Under the pieces are notes generated by a model. It was not told the DNA's origin and made no database searches. It saw only the letters and a list, made by a program, of their open reading frames with translations. From positions 2,728,001 through 2,792,000 of the forward strand of contig NZ_CP107945.1 in the NCBI RefSeq assembly GCF_036057275.1: a stretch of DNA of 64,000 nt. Direction: 5' to 3'. This DNA is from Streptomyces sp. NBC_00390. Lineage in GTDB: Bacteria > Actinomycetota > Actinomycetes > Streptomycetales > Streptomycetaceae. Shown here piece by piece: positions 1 through 8,082 of the stretch. The translations under genes were made by a program, and so were the position numbers. Numbering within the stretch: position 1 is the first letter of the stretch; each line of letters starts with the position of its first letter.

Positions 1-61
1 GCGGACCACCCGCTCCGCCGGGCGGGGAGGCGGAGAGGACCCGGCCAAGATCGGACGGTTG

Positions 62-75
62 TGAGCGCTCGCTCA
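62..75. promoter_or_regulatory. Small palindrome, possible repressor site
   Basis: TGAGCG-CT-CGCTCA is a perfect 6-bp inverted repeat with a 2-base centre, the form of a TetR-type operator. It lies beyond the terminator of the minus-strand pair, so any gene it controls would be left of the window. Function is inference only. Confidence 0.25.
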
Positions 76-90
76 AACAGCAGGCACGGA

Positions 91-121
91 AGAGCCCCCG
101 GCCCGTCGGGCCAGGGGCTCT
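91..121 (-). terminator. Terminator hairpin of the 139-779 operon
   Basis: AGAGCCCC and GGCCC on one arm pair with GGGCC and GGGGCTCT on the other, with one C-A mismatch and a 3-base loop. It starts 18 bases past the minus-strand stop codon. No long U tract follows, as is usual in Streptomyces. Confidence 0.65.
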
Positions 122-138
122 CGGCACAACTCGCGGGG

Positions 139-432
139 TCAGCCCGCCAGATGGCGTTCCACGGTCTCGACCTTGGAGGTCAGCGCGTCCGTCACTCCCG
201 GGCGGATGTCGGCCTTGAGGACGAGGGAGACGCGCGGCACACGTTCCTCGACGGCGGCGACGGCGCGCCTGACGACGTCCATCACCTCGTCCCAGTCACC
301 TTCGACCGAGGTGAACATCGCGTCCGTACGGTTGGGCAGCCCGGACTCGCGGACAACCCGCACAGCGTCGGCGACGTACTCGCCGACGTCCTCACCGACG
401 CCCAGCGGGGTGACGGAGAAGGCGACGATCAC
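139..432 (-). CDS. MTH1187-family thiamine-binding protein
   Basis: A 97-residue protein of the MTH1187/YkoF-like thiamine-binding family, small ferredoxin-fold proteins that bind thiamine-like ligands in the cytoplasm; the physiological role is not settled. The family start is seen as [20 protein letters not shown], followed by the family-like [21 protein letters not shown] stretch and a second half ending in a conserved helix. The GTG start overlaps the TGA of the upstream DUF3817 gene (GTGA), so the two are translationally coupled. A terminator hairpin follows directly. Family assignment is by recognition of the sequence pattern; length fits a one-domain member. Confidence 0.85.
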   Translation of the reverse strand: MIVAFSVTPLGVGEDVGEYVADAVRVVRESGLPNRTDAMFTSVEGDWDEVMDVVRRAVAAVEERVPRVSLVLKADIRPGVTDALTSKVETVERHLAG

Positions 433-779
433 GCGTCCACCTTGCTCTCGCGGCGGGCGCGGGTGGCGATGACGGCGTCCTGCTCGTAGCGCTTCAGCAG
501 CTTGTCGCCGTACAGGCCGCCGAACGGCAGGAGCGCGAGAAGGAAGAAGAGGCCGACCCGCTCGAGGGGCCACTTGGTCTTCGCCCACACGTCGAGCAGC
601 AGCACCGCGTAGATCACGAAGAGCACGCCGTGCAGGATCCCGAGAGGCATCATCAGGAAGTCGATGTCCGAAATGCGGCTCAGCAGCGAGCCGAAGATCA
701 GCAGAGCGGGGAAGGAGAGCGCCTCCGGGACGGAGATGAGGCGCAGCCGGTGGATGGCGGTGGCGGTCTTGATGTCCAC
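429..779 (-). CDS. DUF3817 integral membrane protein
   Basis: A 116-residue protein of the DUF3817 family, small actinobacterial membrane proteins of unknown function. Three hydrophobic segments are visible: around [33 protein letters not shown] and [17 protein letters not shown]. The start chosen is GTG ([14 protein letters not shown]), which matches the usual family beginning and has an AAAGGTG ribosome site 6 bases upstream; the frame stays open further upstream but that part looks non-coding. It overlaps the thiamine-binding gene by four bases and probably forms a two-gene operon with it. The AIM24 trio starts divergently about 170 bp away. Confidence 0.85.
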   Translation of the reverse strand: MDIKTATAIHRLRLISVPEALSFPALLIFGSLLSRISDIDFLMMPLGILHGVLFVIYAVLLLDVWAKTKWPLERVGLFFLLALLPFGGLYGDKLLKRYEQDAVIATRARRESKVDA

Positions 780-939
780 GAAGGCACCTTTGACGTCGGG
801 GTCGGACACGACACGGTTGGACAGTGATCTTGTGAATGAATGCACAAGCGGGGGCCACCATTGTGGCATCTGCCCGTGCTGTCCCTCGTCAGGGTCCGGA
901 TCATCCCCGAGTCCCCTGTTCGGGGCCGGAATCACCGGT

Positions 940-945
940 TAACGT
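940..945 (+). promoter_or_regulatory. -10 box of a probably leaderless promoter (AIM24 operon)
   Basis: TAACGT (TANNNT form) ends exactly 6 bases before the GTG start at 952, and no Shine-Dalgarno sequence lies in between. This places transcription start on the start codon, a common Streptomyces arrangement. No clear -35 is visible. Confidence 0.5.
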
Positions 946-951
946 CCTCCC

Positions 952-1590
952 GTGGCAATGTTCCGACTCCAAGGCAGCAAAGTGCTCGCCGTCGACATGA
1001 CCGGCGACGCCGTCAAAGCGAAGAACGGTTCGATGGTCGCCTACGACGGCCAGATGACCTTCAAGAAGATGTCCGGTGGCGGTGAGGGCATCCGCGGGAT
1101 GGTCACCCGCCGGCTCACCGGCGAGCAGATGACCATGATGGAAGTGAAGGGGCAGGGCACCTGCTTCTTCGCCGACCGCGCGTCCGAGATCAACCTCGTG
1201 AACCTGCATGGCGACAAGCTCTACGTCGAGTCGAGCAACCTGCTGTGCACCGACGCGGGACTGCGCACCGGCACGACGTTCACCGGACTGCGTGGCGGCG
1301 CGACGGGCAACGGGCTGTTCACCACCACCGTGGAGGGCACCGGCCAGGCGGCGGTCATGTCGGACGGTCAGGCCGTGGTGCTGCGCGTGACGCCGCAGTA
1401 CCCGCTGTCGGTCGACCCCGGCGCGTACATCGCGCACCAGGGCAATCTGCGGCAGGACTTCCAGTCGGGTGTGACCTTCCGCACGTTCCTCGGTGAGGGC
1501 GGCGGCGAGGCGTTCCAGATCCGCTTCGAGGGCGACGGGCTCGTCTACGTCCAGCCGAGCGAGCGGAACACCGTCGGAGGGGACGTCTGA
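952..1590 (+). CDS. AIM24 family protein, first of three
   Basis: A 212-residue AIM24-family protein (named after a yeast mitochondrial biogenesis protein; bacterial function unknown). The family shows repeated beta-rich segments with glycine pairs, seen here as VKGQGTCFFADRA, EGTGQAAVMSDG and FEGDGLVYVQPS near the C-terminus. There is no signal peptide or membrane segment. The start is GTG, likely leaderless. Its stop overlaps the next AIM24 start by one base (TGATG), so the three genes are one transcriptional unit. The three products are related but clearly diverged, suggesting different subunits of one assembly rather than recent duplicates. That last point is inference. Confidence 0.85.
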   Translation: MAMFRLQGSKVLAVDMTGDAVKAKNGSMVAYDGQMTFKKMSGGGEGIRGMVTRRLTGEQMTMMEVKGQGTCFFADRASEINLVNLHGDKLYVESSNLLCTDAGLRTGTTFTGLRGGATGNGLFTTTVEGTGQAAVMSDGQAVVLRVTPQYPLSVDPGAYIAHQGNLRQDFQSGVTFRTFLGEGGGEAFQIRFEGDGLVYVQPSERNTVGGDV

Positions 1591-2240
1591 TGCCGTTCCG
1601 CGAGGTCAATTCCAAGATGGTCGAGGCCACCGTGGTCCCGGGCCAGAAGATGTACTCCCAGCGCGGCGCCATGCTCGCGTACAAGGGCGAGGTCTCGTTC
1701 ACGCCGAACATGAGCGGCGGTCAGGGCGGGCTGATGTCGATGATCGGGCGCCGCGTGGCGAACGAGGCGACGCCACTGATGACGGTCGAGGGCAGCGGGA
1801 CCGTGATGTTCGGCCACGGCGGCCATCACATCCAGGTCATCAACCTCACCGGCGACACCCTCTGTGTCGAGGCGGACCGGCTGCTCGCTTTCGACGGGAC
1901 ACTGCAGCAGGGAACGATGTTCATGGGCTCGCAGGGCGGGGTCATGGGCATGGTGCGCGGGCAGGTGACCGGCCAGGGCCTGTTCACCACGACCCTCAAG
2001 GGCCACGGCGCGGTCGCGGTGATGGCGCACGGCGGAGTGATCGAGCTGCCGATCACCCCGGGGCGGGCGGTCCATGTGGACCCGCAGGCGTATGTCGCGC
2101 ACCACGGCGACGTACGCAACAAGCTCTCCACGGCGCTGGGTTGGCGCGACATGGTGGGCCGCGGCTCGGGCGAGGCGTTCCAGCTCGAGCTCAGCGGCAG
2201 CGGTGCGGTGTACGTCCAGGCGTCGGAGGAGAAGCTGTGA
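1590..2240 (+). CDS. AIM24 family protein, second of three
   Basis: A 216-residue AIM24-family protein. It shares with its neighbours the central pattern of a tryptophan-poor beta-solenoid-like fold: VEGSGTVMFGHGG, the LTGDTLCVEADRLLAF segment, TGQGLFTTTLKGHGAVAVMA and the C-terminal GSGAVYVQAS. It is unusually rich in Met and Gly around residues 40-60 and 110-130 (MSGGQGGLMSMIGRR; MGSQGGVMGMVRG), which may be a flexible or membrane-contacting loop. ATG start overlaps the previous stop by one base and its own TGA overlaps the next GTG (GTGA). Function unknown; soluble by sequence. Confidence 0.85.
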   Translation: MPFREVNSKMVEATVVPGQKMYSQRGAMLAYKGEVSFTPNMSGGQGGLMSMIGRRVANEATPLMTVEGSGTVMFGHGGHHIQVINLTGDTLCVEADRLLAFDGTLQQGTMFMGSQGGVMGMVRGQVTGQGLFTTTLKGHGAVAVMAHGGVIELPITPGRAVHVDPQAYVAHHGDVRNKLSTALGWRDMVGRGSGEAFQLELSGSGAVYVQASEEKL

Positions 2241-3019
2241 GCACGCCGGTGATTTTCGACCCGACGACGCTGCCGAGCGACGACAACGTCAATCCGTACA
2301 CCTTCTGCGTGGAGCTCAAGTCGAGCCAGTGGTTCCTGCAGAAGGGCAAGATGATCGCCTATTACGGGCGCATCGACTTCAACGGAATCGGCCACGGCCG
2401 GCTCGACCGGCTGAGGCGTACGTCCTTCCATTCGCCGCTGCACGCGAGCGACTGGGTGGTGGCGGAGGGCGGCGGCAAGATGCTGCTCGCCGACCGGGCC
2501 TTCGAAGTCAACTCCTTCGACCTCGACAACGGCAATCTCACGATCCGGTCCGGCAATCTGCTCGCGTTTCAGCCGACGCTGGCACTGAAGCAGTCGATCG
2601 TGCCGGGGTTCGTGACGCTGATCGGGACGGGGAAGTTCGTCGCCGCCTCGAACGGCCCGGTGGTCTTCATGGAGCCGCCGATCAGGGTGGATCCGCAGGC
2701 CCTCGTGGGGTGGGCGGACTGTCCGTCACCCTGCCACCACTACGACCACGGCTATATGTCCGGGGTGATGGGCGGGGTGCGCGCGCTGACCGGAATCGGC
2801 GGGGCGTCGGGTGAGGAGCACCAGTTCGAGTTCGTCGGCGCGGGCACGGTGCTGCTGCAGTCGACCGAGGTGCTGATGGCCGAGCACGCGACGGGCACCG
2901 TGCCGTCGGAGCCAGGAGTTCCGGGCGGCCACGGCGGCCCCGCGGGCGGCGGTCAACACGGCTCCGCACCGCGTCTTCCCGGCCAGCTGGGGGACCTCCA
3001 GCGTCGCTTCGGCCTGTGA
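2237..3019 (+). CDS. AIM24 family protein, third of three
   Basis: A 260-residue AIM24-family protein, the most divergent and longest of the trio. The N-terminal 200 residues carry the fold (VVAEGGGKMLLADRAFEVNSF, LDNGNLTIRSGNLLAF, the GTGKFVAASNGPVVFM segment). It has two Cys close together with two His (CPSPCHHYDHG, near residues 161-171), a possible metal site absent from the other two copies. The C-terminal 40 residues are Gly/Pro-rich and low complexity. GTG start overlaps the previous TGA by four bases. A large inverted repeat follows the stop. Function unknown. Confidence 0.85.
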   Translation: MSTPVIFDPTTLPSDDNVNPYTFCVELKSSQWFLQKGKMIAYYGRIDFNGIGHGRLDRLRRTSFHSPLHASDWVVAEGGGKMLLADRAFEVNSFDLDNGNLTIRSGNLLAFQPTLALKQSIVPGFVTLIGTGKFVAASNGPVVFMEPPIRVDPQALVGWADCPSPCHHYDHGYMSGVMGGVRALTGIGGASGEEHQFEFVGAGTVLLQSTEVLMAEHATGTVPSEPGVPGGHGGPAGGGQHGSAPRLPGQLGDLQRRFGL

Positions 3020-3031
3020 ACGGTAGTCTGC

Positions 3032-3096
3032 GGAGTGTGACGTCGAACGTCTGCACCCTTGTTGCGTACGGGGCCGGGTGCCGTACGTCACACTCC
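3032..3096. repeat. Long nested inverted repeat between AIM24 trio and marR
   Basis: Outer arms GGAGTGTGACGT (3032-3043) and ACGTCACACTCC (3085-3096) are a perfect 12-bp inverted repeat. Inside, GTACGG (3066-3071) pairs with CCGTAC (3081-3086). It sits just past the AIM24 stop and 40 bp before the MarR start, so it may terminate the first operon, bind a regulator, or both. Confidence 0.5.
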
Positions 3097-3127
3097 CAGA
3101 TTTCGTCCGCTTTTCAACTTCTTAGGG

Positions 3128-3144
3128 TAGTATCCATATATGGA
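3128..3144 (+). promoter_or_regulatory. marR promoter -10 box and start-codon palindrome
   Basis: TAGTAT (3128-3133) lies 6 bases before the ATG at 3140, indicating a leaderless transcript. The perfect 12-bp palindrome TCCATATATGGA (3133-3144) covers the presumed transcription start and the start codon. A MarR protein binding its own promoter here would block initiation directly; autoregulation is inference. Confidence 0.5.
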
Positions 3145-3616
3145 GACCGAGACGGCCACTCGCTGGCTGACCGATGACGAGCAGTGCACCTGGCGCACCC
3201 ATCTGGACGTCAGCCGGTTGCTGATGCACCAGCTCGAGAAGGACCTCCAGCCGTTCGGACTGACCAACAACGACTACGAGATCCTGGTCAACCTCTCCGA
3301 GTCGGCGGACCGGCGGATGCGGATGAGCGACCTCGCCGCGGCCACGCTGCAGTCCAAGAGCCGCCTCTCCCACCAGATCACCCGCATGGAGAACGCCGGC
3401 CTGGTGCGCCGGGAGCACTGCGAGTCGGACCGCCGCGGTCTGTACGCCGTGCTGACCGACGACGGGATCGCGACCATGCAGAAGGTCGCACCGCACCATG
3501 TGGCGTCCGTGCGCAAGCACTTCATCGACCTGCTCACGCCGGAGGCGCTGGAGGACCTGCGGGCCTCGCTGACTCCGGTCGCCGAGCATCTGCGTGGCCG
3601 GCGCAGCAAGCTCTGA
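3140..3616 (+). CDS. MarR family transcriptional regulator
   Basis: A 158-residue winged-helix regulator of the MarR family, cytoplasmic DNA-binding dimers that usually respond to small ligands. The recognition region is seen as MSDLAAATLQSKSRLSHQITRM, the wing as LVRREHCESDRRGLYAVLTDDG, and the helices at both ends form the dimer interface. ATG start is preceded by a -10 box at leaderless distance and by no ribosome site. The last 83 bases are antisense to the end of the convergent MFS transporter gene, which suggests the exporter may be its target or is at least affected by its transcription. Ligand unknown. Confidence 0.9.
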   Translation: METETATRWLTDDEQCTWRTHLDVSRLLMHQLEKDLQPFGLTNNDYEILVNLSESADRRMRMSDLAAATLQSKSRLSHQITRMENAGLVRREHCESDRRGLYAVLTDDGIATMQKVAPHHVASVRKHFIDLLTPEALEDLRASLTPVAEHLRGRRSKL

Positions 3617-5066
3617 CCCCACCGGCCGCCCCGCGCCGTGCCGTGTCCGGCAGGACGGACGCACGGCCGCCCGTGCGACCGGGCAGCCCGATGGCGAGCA
3701 GCGCACCGATCAGGGCCACGGCCGCGAGGGCCATCAGGGCGGAGCCCATCGCGGAGGCGAAGGACTCGCCGCTCCAGTGCGGCCCGCCGCCCGACCGGCC
3801 GTCGACGGCGCGAGGCGCGGAGACGGAAACCAGCATCGTGGCAGCGGCGACGCCCAGCGTCGGGCCGATGTTCATGGCGGTCTGCTGGAGTCCGCCGGCC
3901 ACCCCTGCGTCGCCCACCGACGCCCGGCGCACGACGACGGCCGTCGCGGCGACCATCACCGGGCCGAAGCCGGCGCCCAGAAGGAGAAAGCTGCCGCCGA
4001 TCGCGATCGGCGTCGACGCCTGGTCGAGCCGGGACACCGCGAGGATGCCGAGGGCGAGCAGCGCCATCGCCGCCACGGCCGTCCGGCGGGGCCCCTGCCG
4101 GTGCAGCAGCAGCGCCGAGGCGGGCGCACTCAGCACCATCATCAGGGCCAGGGGCAGCACTCTCAGACCGGTCTCGAGCGGGTCCAGCACCAGGACGTCC
4201 TGAAGGAAATAGGTCCCGACGAACAGTGTGCCGAACAGTGCTGCCGACGCCGCCAGCAGGACGGCGAGCGCCGAGGGCACGGCCGCGGTACCCAGAAGGG
4301 CGGAGGGCACCAGCGGACTCGCCGTACGCCGCTCATGACGGACGAACGCGGCGCTCGCGGCGGCGAACACCCCGCATCCCAGCGCCGTCGCCCCCGTCCA
4401 GCCTGTCCGGGGTGTCTCGACGAGCGTGTGCACAAGGCACACCAGTGCCAGGGCGAGAAGGCCGGCACCGGGCAGGTCCAGCCGGACGGCACCCATGTTC
4501 CGGGGCTGCGGCACCCGGACGGCGAGCGCGAGCAGGCCCATCACGAGCGCCGGTACGACATTGACGAGGAAGACGGCTCGCCAGCCGAGGTGGGCGACCA
4601 GTGCACCGCCGACGACCGGCCCCGCGGCCGCTGCCAGTCCGATGGCACTGGTACGCAAGGCGATCGGCGTGCCGAGCCGGTCGGGGGGATACACCGCGCG
4701 CAGCATCCCGAGCGTGGCCGGTTGCAGCAGCGCTCCGAAGATCCCCTGGACGACGCGCAGGCCGATCACCCAGCCGATGCCGGGCGCCAGGCCGATACCC
4801 GCCGAAGCGGCCGCGAACCCCACCATCCCCGCGGCGAAGACCCGCTGATGCCCGTACCGGTCGCCGAGGCGGCCGGCGAATACGAGCAGGCTCGCCACGG
4901 CGATGAGATATCCGGTGCTGGTCCACTGGACCTGTACGAACGAGGCGTCCAGGTCCCGCTGAAGGGTGGGCTGAGCGACGACCAGCACGGTGCCGTCCAG
5001 GGCCACGATCGCCGCCCCGGTGATGCTGCCCGCGAGGGTGAGACGCCGATGGCGCCGTGAGCTCAT
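3534..5066 (-). CDS. MFS drug exporter (DHA2/EmrB-QacA type)
   Basis: A 510-residue major-facilitator protein, probably a proton-driven exporter with 14 membrane segments in the cytoplasmic membrane. Motif A is GRLGDRYGHQR after TM2, the N-terminal VALDGTVLVVAQPTL is the DHA2-like TM1, and motif C-like glycines (VVQGIFGALLQPATLGMLR; IGLAAAAGPVVGGAL) follow. ATG start overlaps the stop of the upstream TetR gene by four bases (ATGA), so the pair is one operon under TetR control. The C-terminal 28 residues (Ala/Pro/Arg-rich) are encoded opposite the end of the MarR gene and look like read-through of a lost stop. Substrate unknown. Confidence 0.88.
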   Translation of the reverse strand: MSSRRHRRLTLAGSITGAAIVALDGTVLVVAQPTLQRDLDASFVQVQWTSTGYLIAVASLLVFAGRLGDRYGHQRVFAAGMVGFAAASAGIGLAPGIGWVIGLRVVQGIFGALLQPATLGMLRAVYPPDRLGTPIALRTSAIGLAAAAGPVVGGALVAHLGWRAVFLVNVVPALVMGLLALAVRVPQPRNMGAVRLDLPGAGLLALALVCLVHTLVETPRTGWTGATALGCGVFAAASAAFVRHERRTASPLVPSALLGTAAVPSALAVLLAASAALFGTLFVGTYFLQDVLVLDPLETGLRVLPLALMMVLSAPASALLLHRQGPRRTAVAAMALLALGILAVSRLDQASTPIAIGGSFLLLGAGFGPVMVAATAVVVRRASVGDAGVAGGLQQTAMNIGPTLGVAAATMLVSVSAPRAVDGRSGGGPHWSGESFASAMGSALMALAAVALIGALLAIGLPGRTGGRASVLPDTARRGAAGGVRACCAGHADARRPESARPAGPPAPPA

Positions 5067-5650
5067 CGGGCCGCCTCCGGCCCGAGGTGCGCGTCCAGCG
5101 CGGCACGGAGCAGCGGTTCGACGTCGTCCCCGCCCACAGCGAGGGGAAGACTTCCCCATGCCCACAGCTGCGCGATGCCGTGCAGATTCGCCCACAGCGC
5201 GCCCGCGACGAGCCGGGGTGGCGCGTCGGAGTGTGGTTGTGCCCTGGCCACGAGATCCACCAGCACCTCGAAGAGCGGGAGGCTGGTCTCCCGCAGGCCG
5301 AGACGGCCGCTCTCCAGCAGGTCATGACGGAACATCAGCTCGAACATGCCGCGGTCGGCCAGCGCGAAGCCGAGATACACGCGTCCCAGCGACATGAGCT
5401 GGGCGCGGGGGCCTGCCTGGCTGTCGCCGATCGCCTCGGCGACCTGGCCGGCCAGATCGGCGAAGCCCTCACGCGCGATGGCGGACAGCAGTTCCAGGTG
5501 GGTCGGGAAGTAACGGCGCGGGGCACCGTGCGAGACGCCCGCCTGGCGGGCGATCTCCCGCAGGGACAGCGCCTGGACACCCTCCCGCCTCAGCAGGTCG
5601 ACACCGGCGTCGATCAAACGGGCACGCAGACCCGAGTCCTGTTCACTCAT
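5063..5650 (-). CDS. TetR family transcriptional regulator
   Basis: A 195-residue TetR/AcrR-type repressor. The N-terminal helix-turn-helix is LSLREIARQAGVSHGAPRRYFPTHLELL (about residues 28-55), and the C-terminal ligand domain is of the common TetR_C type with FELMFRHDLL. I take ATG at 5650; a GTG two codons earlier is possible. Both lie inside the operator and neither has a ribosome site, so a leaderless transcript is likely. It sits directly upstream of, and overlaps, the MFS exporter, the usual layout of a substrate-induced efflux system. Confidence 0.9.
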   Translation of the reverse strand: MSEQDSGLRARLIDAGVDLLRREGVQALSLREIARQAGVSHGAPRRYFPTHLELLSAIAREGFADLAGQVAEAIGDSQAGPRAQLMSLGRVYLGFALADRGMFELMFRHDLLESGRLGLRETSLPLFEVLVDLVARAQPHSDAPPRLVAGALWANLHGIAQLWAWGSLPLAVGGDDVEPLLRAALDAHLGPEAAR

Positions 5651-5686
5651 AGACACTGTCTACCAGGCGGGGGTAGACAGTGTCTA
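5650..5686. promoter_or_regulatory. Double TetR-type operator over the tetR start
   Basis: TAGACACTGTCTACC (5650-5664) and GGTAGACAGTGTCTA (5672-5686) form a perfect 15-bp inverted repeat with a 7-base spacer. Each arm contains its own 11-base palindrome (AGACACTGTCT and AGACAGTGTCT), with centres 24 bp apart. Two palindromes a few turns apart fit two repressor dimers. The left copy covers the tetR start codon. Confidence 0.7.
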
Positions 5687-5714
5687 CCGAGGAAGGATCC
5701 GGTCGCGGACGGCG

Positions 5715-6671
5715 TCAGGACGTGGTCAGACCCGCCACCAGTTCGTCCGCCGCCGTGTACGGGTCCAGTTCGCCCGCCACGATCCGCTGTGCCAGAGCGT
5801 CCAGGTGGCGGTCGCCGTGCAGATCGCCGATGCGTTCGCGCAGTGCGGTGACCGCGATGGTCTCCACCTCATGGGCCGCGCGGCGGGCCCGGCGCTCCGT
5901 CAGAACGCCGTGCTCCTCCATCCACGCGCGGTGCTTCTCCAGCGCCTCGACGACCTCGTCGATCCCCTCGTTCCGCGCCGCGACCGTCTTCACGATCGGC
6001 GGGCGCCAGTCGCCGGGGCCGCGGGACTCGCCCAGGCCCAGCATGTGGTTGAGCTCGCGGGCGGTGGCATCCGCACCGTCCCGGTCCGCCTTGTTCACGA
6101 CGTACACGTCGCCGATCTCGAGGATGCCCGCCTTGGCCGCCTGGATACCGTCGCCCATGCCCGGCGCCAGCAGCACCACGGAGGTGTCGGCCTGGGAGGC
6201 GATCTCCACCTCCGACTGGCCCACGCCCACCGTCTCGACCAGGATCACCTCGCAGCCGGCCGCGTCCAGGACACGGATCGCCTGCGGTGCGGCCCAGGCC
6301 AGGCCACCCAGATGGCCGCGGGTGGCCATCGAGCGGATGTAGACGCCGGGGTCGGAGGCGTGGTCCGACATCCGGACCCGGTCGCCGAGCAGCGCCCCGC
6401 CCGAGAAGGGCGAGGACGGGTCGACGGCCAGCACTCCCACCCGCTTGCCTGCCCGCCGGTACGCCGACACCAGCGCCGACGTGGACGTCGACTTGCCGAC
6501 ACCCGGCGAACCGGTCAGACCGACGACGTACGCCCCTCCGGTCAGCGGCGCGAGCGCCGCCATCACCTCGCGCAGCTGCGGCGACGCCCCCTCGACCAGC
6601 GAGATCAGCCGGGCCACGGCCCGGGGCCTGCCCTCGCGCGCCTGGGCGACCAGCTCGGGGACGTCCGCCAT
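5715..6671 (-). CDS. meaB: MeaB/ArgK family GTPase, methylmalonyl-CoA mutase chaperone
   Basis: A 318-residue G3E-type P-loop GTPase that protects and reloads adenosylcobalamin-dependent methylmalonyl-CoA mutase. Walker A is GLTGSPGVGKSTSTSAL (about residues 50-66), followed by the AVDPSSPFSGGALLGDRVRM segment typical of MeaB, ETVGVGQSE as switch/Walker B and NKAD as the guanine-specificity motif. ATG start. It lies 62 bases downstream of an acetyl-CoA acetyltransferase gene on the same strand, and the epimerase of the same pathway is divergent nearby. The mutase itself is not in the window. Confidence 0.93.
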   Translation of the reverse strand: MADVPELVAQAREGRPRAVARLISLVEGASPQLREVMAALAPLTGGAYVVGLTGSPGVGKSTSTSALVSAYRRAGKRVGVLAVDPSSPFSGGALLGDRVRMSDHASDPGVYIRSMATRGHLGGLAWAAPQAIRVLDAAGCEVILVETVGVGQSEVEIASQADTSVVLLAPGMGDGIQAAKAGILEIGDVYVVNKADRDGADATARELNHMLGLGESRGPGDWRPPIVKTVAARNEGIDEVVEALEKHRAWMEEHGVLTERRARRAAHEVETIAVTALRERIGDLHGDRHLDALAQRIVAGELDPYTAADELVAGLTTS

Positions 6672-6733
6672 CACTGCTCCGTTCCTTGAGTTAGGGACGC
6701 GTACTTCGGATTGGGGCGAGAAGCGCGCCCGGG

Positions 6734-7936
6734 TTACTTGCCCGGGACGCGAAGGATCAGCGCGTCGCCCTGGCCGCCGCCGCCGCACAGTGCCGCCGCA
6801 CCGACACCGCCGCCGCGGCGCTTGAGCTCCAGCGCCAAGTGCAGCACGACACGGGCACCGGACATGCCGATCGGGTGGCCCAGCGCGATGGCGCCGCCGT
6901 TGACGTTCACCTTTTCCGGGGTCACGCCGAGGTCCTTCATTGACTGCACGGCAACGGCCGCGAAGGCCTCGTTGATCTCGATGAGGTCGAGGTCCTCGAC
7001 GGCGATGCCCTCCTTGCCCACCGCGTGCTTGATGGCGTTGGACGGCTGCGACTGGAGCGAGTTGTCGGGGCCGGCCACGTTGCCGTGGGCGCCGATCTCG
7101 GCGATCCACTCCAGGCCCAGCTCCTCGGCCTTGGCCTTGCTCATCACCACGACCGCCGCGGCGCCGTCGGAGATCTGCGAGGAGGTGCCGGCGGTGATCG
7201 TGCCGTCCTTGGCGAAGGCGGGGCGCAGCTTGCCGAGCGAGTCCACCGTGGTCTCACCACGGATGCCCTCGTCCTTGCTGAAGATCACCGGCTCGCCCTT
7301 GCGCTGCGGGATCTCGACGGGCGTGATCTCGGCCTCGAACAGGCCGTTCTTCTGCGCGGCCGCGGCGCGCTGGTGCGAGAGCGCCGCGATCTCGTCCTGC
7401 TCCGGACGGGCGATACCGAGCCGGGTGTTGTGCTTCTCGGTGGACTCGCCCATGGCGACGTTCTCGAAGGAGTCGGTGAGACCGTCGTACGCCATGGCGT
7501 CGAGCATCTCGACGGCGCCGTACTTGTAGCCCTCGCGCGACTTGGGCAGCAGGTGCGGGGCGTTGGTCATCGACTCCTGGCCGCCGGCCACGACGATGTC
7601 GAACTCACCGGCGCGGATCAGCTGGTCGGCCAGGGCGATGGCGTCCAGTCCGGACAGACAGACCTTGTTGATCGTGAGGGCGGGGACGTTCATCGGGATG
7701 CCGCCCTTGACCGCGGCCTGGCGGGCCGGGATCTGCCCCGCGCCTGCCTGCAGCACCTGCCCCATGATCACGTACTGCACCTGATCGCCGCCGATGCCCG
7801 CCCGGTCCAGCGCCGCCTTGATGGCGAAGCCGCCGAGGTCGGCACCGGAGAAGGACTTGAGCGAGCCGAGCAGACGGCCCATGGGCGTACGAGCGCCCGC
7901 GACGATCACGGAGGTGTTACCGGTCGTTCCAGACAT
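6734..7936 (-). CDS. Acetyl-CoA C-acetyltransferase (thiolase)
   Basis: A 400-residue biosynthetic-type thiolase that interconverts two acetyl-CoA and acetoacetyl-CoA. The acylated cysteine lies in [14 protein letters not shown] (about residue 90), the second part has [19 protein letters not shown] with the catalytic histidine and the C-terminal CGGGGQGDA carries the second active cysteine. The ATG at 7936 is preferred over an earlier GTG because AAGGGGA lies 9 bases upstream of it. Together with meaB, the epimerase and the downstream 3-hydroxybutyryl-CoA dehydrogenase at 26294, it fits the butyryl/ethylmalonyl-CoA type assimilation and precursor supply known in Streptomyces. Confidence 0.93.
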   Translation of the reverse strand: MSGTTGNTSVIVAGARTPMGRLLGSLKSFSGADLGGFAIKAALDRAGIGGDQVQYVIMGQVLQAGAGQIPARQAAVKGGIPMNVPALTINKVCLSGLDAIALADQLIRAGEFDIVVAGGQESMTNAPHLLPKSREGYKYGAVEMLDAMAYDGLTDSFENVAMGESTEKHNTRLGIARPEQDEIAALSHQRAAAAQKNGLFEAEITPVEIPQRKGEPVIFSKDEGIRGETTVDSLGKLRPAFAKDGTITAGTSSQISDGAAAVVVMSKAKAEELGLEWIAEIGAHGNVAGPDNSLQSQPSNAIKHAVGKEGIAVEDLDLIEINEAFAAVAVQSMKDLGVTPEKVNVNGGAIALGHPIGMSGARVVLHLALELKRRGGGVGAAALCGGGGQGDALILRVPGK

Positions 7937-8082
7937 GTGCACGATCCCCTTACCAGCCGCAGCTGAGGAGTGAACGAGGGTTTACCTCAAATGTACTGAG
8001 CGGTACCGGCTCGGGTCACCGGGCTGCCGGTGTGATCGCGCGCACGTTGCGTAACCGCCCGCAATGGCGCTGCACTGGAGAA

